Source: JAGPKI01 sp052034135 (lineage in GTDB: Bacteria > Caldisericota > Caldisericia > UBA6126 > JAGPKI01). Taken from it: a stretch of 15,281 bases of DNA. The stretch covers positions 1-15,281 of the forward strand of contig JBPOJC010000053.1 in assembly GCA_052034135.1 (NCBI GenBank). Reading direction: 5' to 3'. Shown here piece after piece: positions 14,523 to 15,281 of this stretch (positions within the stretch are counted from its first letter, which is position 1; the number at the start of each line of letters is the position of its first letter). The translations under genes were made by a program, and so were the position numbers. The notes beneath the pieces were generated by a model. That model was not told the origin of the DNA, did no database searches, and worked only from the letters and a program-made list of their open reading frames with translations.

Positions 14523-14972
14523 ATGCGAATTGTCATTCAGAGGGTTTTGTCTGGTAAAATAACGGTCAATAATAAAGTTATTTCTGAGATAAATAAGGGC
14601 TTAGCGGTATTTGTAGGAATTGAAAAAGGAGATACTGAAAAAGATGTTTTAGAATTAGCAAGAAAGATAAGTAATGTAAGGATTTTCGAAGATGAAGCTG
14701 GGAAAATGATGTTTAAGCTTCCTGATAGTGGAGAAATTCTTCTAATTCCTCAATTTACTCTCATTGGAAGCTTGAGGGGAACACTAAGACCGGATTTTAC
14801 TGAAGCTATGGAACCAGAAAAAGCAAAAGAGCTTTTCTATAAGCTTTTAAACGTTCTTAAAGAAGATTACTCTCAAATAGTTAAAGAAGGAGCATTTGGC
14901 GAGCATATGATTGTTGACCTTAAAATTGATGGTCCCGTGACAATAATTTATGATACAAGGAGTAAAAATTAG
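14523..14972 (+). CDS. dtd: D-aminoacyl-tRNA deacylase
   Basis: Dtd hydrolyses D-amino acids mischarged on tRNA. The 149-residue length is typical, with MRIVIQRV at the start, GLAVFVGIEKGDTEKD (26-41), NVRIFEDEAGKM (51-62), PQFTL (76-80) with the catalytic-loop threonine, RPDF (89-92) and the DGPVT motif (136-140). Two details are unusual: proline replaces the usual serine of SQFT, and isoleucine precedes DGPVT where asparagine is common. The cross-subunit Gly-Pro pair (137-138) is kept. GAAGGG ends nine bases before the ATG and can serve as ribosome site. It lies between rel and a metallo-hydrolase gene, an order found in many bacteria. Confidence 0.94.
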   Translation: MRIVIQRVLSGKITVNNKVISEINKGLAVFVGIEKGDTEKDVLELARKISNVRIFEDEAGKMMFKLPDSGEILLIPQFTLIGSLRGTLRPDFTEAMEPEKAKELFYKLLNVLKEDYSQIVKEGAFGEHMIVDLKIDGPVTIIYDTRSKN

Positions 14973-15281
14973 TGAAGTTAGAAACTATAGTTTGCGGTAG
15001 AATTTACACAAATTCATATATTTTGTATGATGATAAAAGATGTTTTGTTATTGACCCAGCTTCGGGAGAGCCGATTTTAGACTTTATTAATAGAAATTCC
15101 TTAGAGATTCAAGCTATTCTTTTAACCCATGGTCATTATGACCATATTGAGGGCATACCAGACATTCTTAGTAGCTTTAAGGATATTCCTATCTATATTG
15201 ACGAAGATGATAAGAATTGTCTCTTTGACCCGAAATGGAACGGTTCTTTTGATACAGGAGCCCCTGTAGTTATAGCAAATG
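14972..15281 (+). CDS. Metallo-beta-lactamase-fold hydrolase (partial, cut by window end)
   Basis: An open frame of 103 codons from a GTG at 14972 runs off the right end without a stop. It begins VKLETIVCGRIYTNSYILYD and contains VIDPASGEPI, then the metal-binding motif THGHYDHIEG (the HxHxDH signature of the family), and FDTGAPVVIAN near the end of the window. AAGGAG (14957-14962) lies about ten bases before the start, and the GTG overlaps the last base of the dtd stop. The pattern fits the glyoxalase II-like (YcbL-type) branch common downstream of rel-dtd, but the substrate cannot be told from the N-terminal part alone. Confidence 0.88.
   Translation, partial: MKLETIVCGRIYTNSYILYDDKRCFVIDPASGEPILDFINRNSLEIQAILLTHGHYDHIEGIPDILSSFKDIPIYIDEDDKNCLFDPKWNGSFDTGAPVVIAN

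Overview
The window is A+T-rich bacterial chromosome with densely packed, often overlapping genes, ATG/GTG/TTG starts and sigma70-type promoter elements. The gene set is core: beta clamp, RecF, a DciA-like protein, RuvB, QueH, a bifunctional Rel and D-aminoacyl-tRNA deacylase. Base composition, gene style and a Rel-Dtd-metallo-hydrolase order familiar from Clostridia-like and thermophilic anaerobes suggest a deep-branching or thermophilic anaerobe. A Caldiserica-, Dictyoglomus- or Thermotogae-like host would fit, but I cannot assign the genus. No phage, plasmid, CRISPR, rRNA or tRNA signal is visible.

Layout. (1) 1-712 has no confident gene. It holds G+C-rich interspersed repeats (four copies of a roughly 40-base unit plus hairpins), then a very A/T-rich stretch with the dnaN promoter. 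No dnaA and no clear DnaA boxes are present. (2) 713-4994 (+) is dnaN-recF-dciA-like followed by a large membrane-anchored protein of unknown function. (3) 5005-8506 (-) is a two-gene heterodimeric ABC exporter behind a near-perfect TTGACA-16-TATAAT promoter. It converges on operon 2 across an A/T hairpin. (4) 8641-12460 (-) is a four-gene overlapping operon: a second membrane-anchored protein paralogous to the one in (2), then ruvB, queH and a degenerate methyltransferase-like protein. (5) 12539-15281 (+) is rel-dtd-metallo-hydrolase, the last gene cut by the window end. It diverges from operon 4 over a 78-base region in which two TATAAT boxes face away from each other.

How the genes work together. 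Operon 2 supplies the replication sliding clamp, gap repair (RecF) and a probable helicase-loading factor. Operon 4 joins Holliday-junction branch migration with the last step of queuosine synthesis. Operon 5 joins (p)ppGpp metabolism with tRNA proofreading. The ABC pair carries the complementary substitutions of exporters with one degenerate and one catalytic ATP site.

The least explained element is the pair of 563- and 574-residue membrane-anchored proteins. They share a conserved C-terminal half that resembles an alpha/alpha-toroid of the glucuronyl C5-epimerase type, and each sits in a DNA replication or repair operon. Also notable are a Rel that appears to lack most of its helical domain, probable absence of a Shine-Dalgarno site at rel, and composite repeats with a possible conserved pseudoknot-like pairing pattern.
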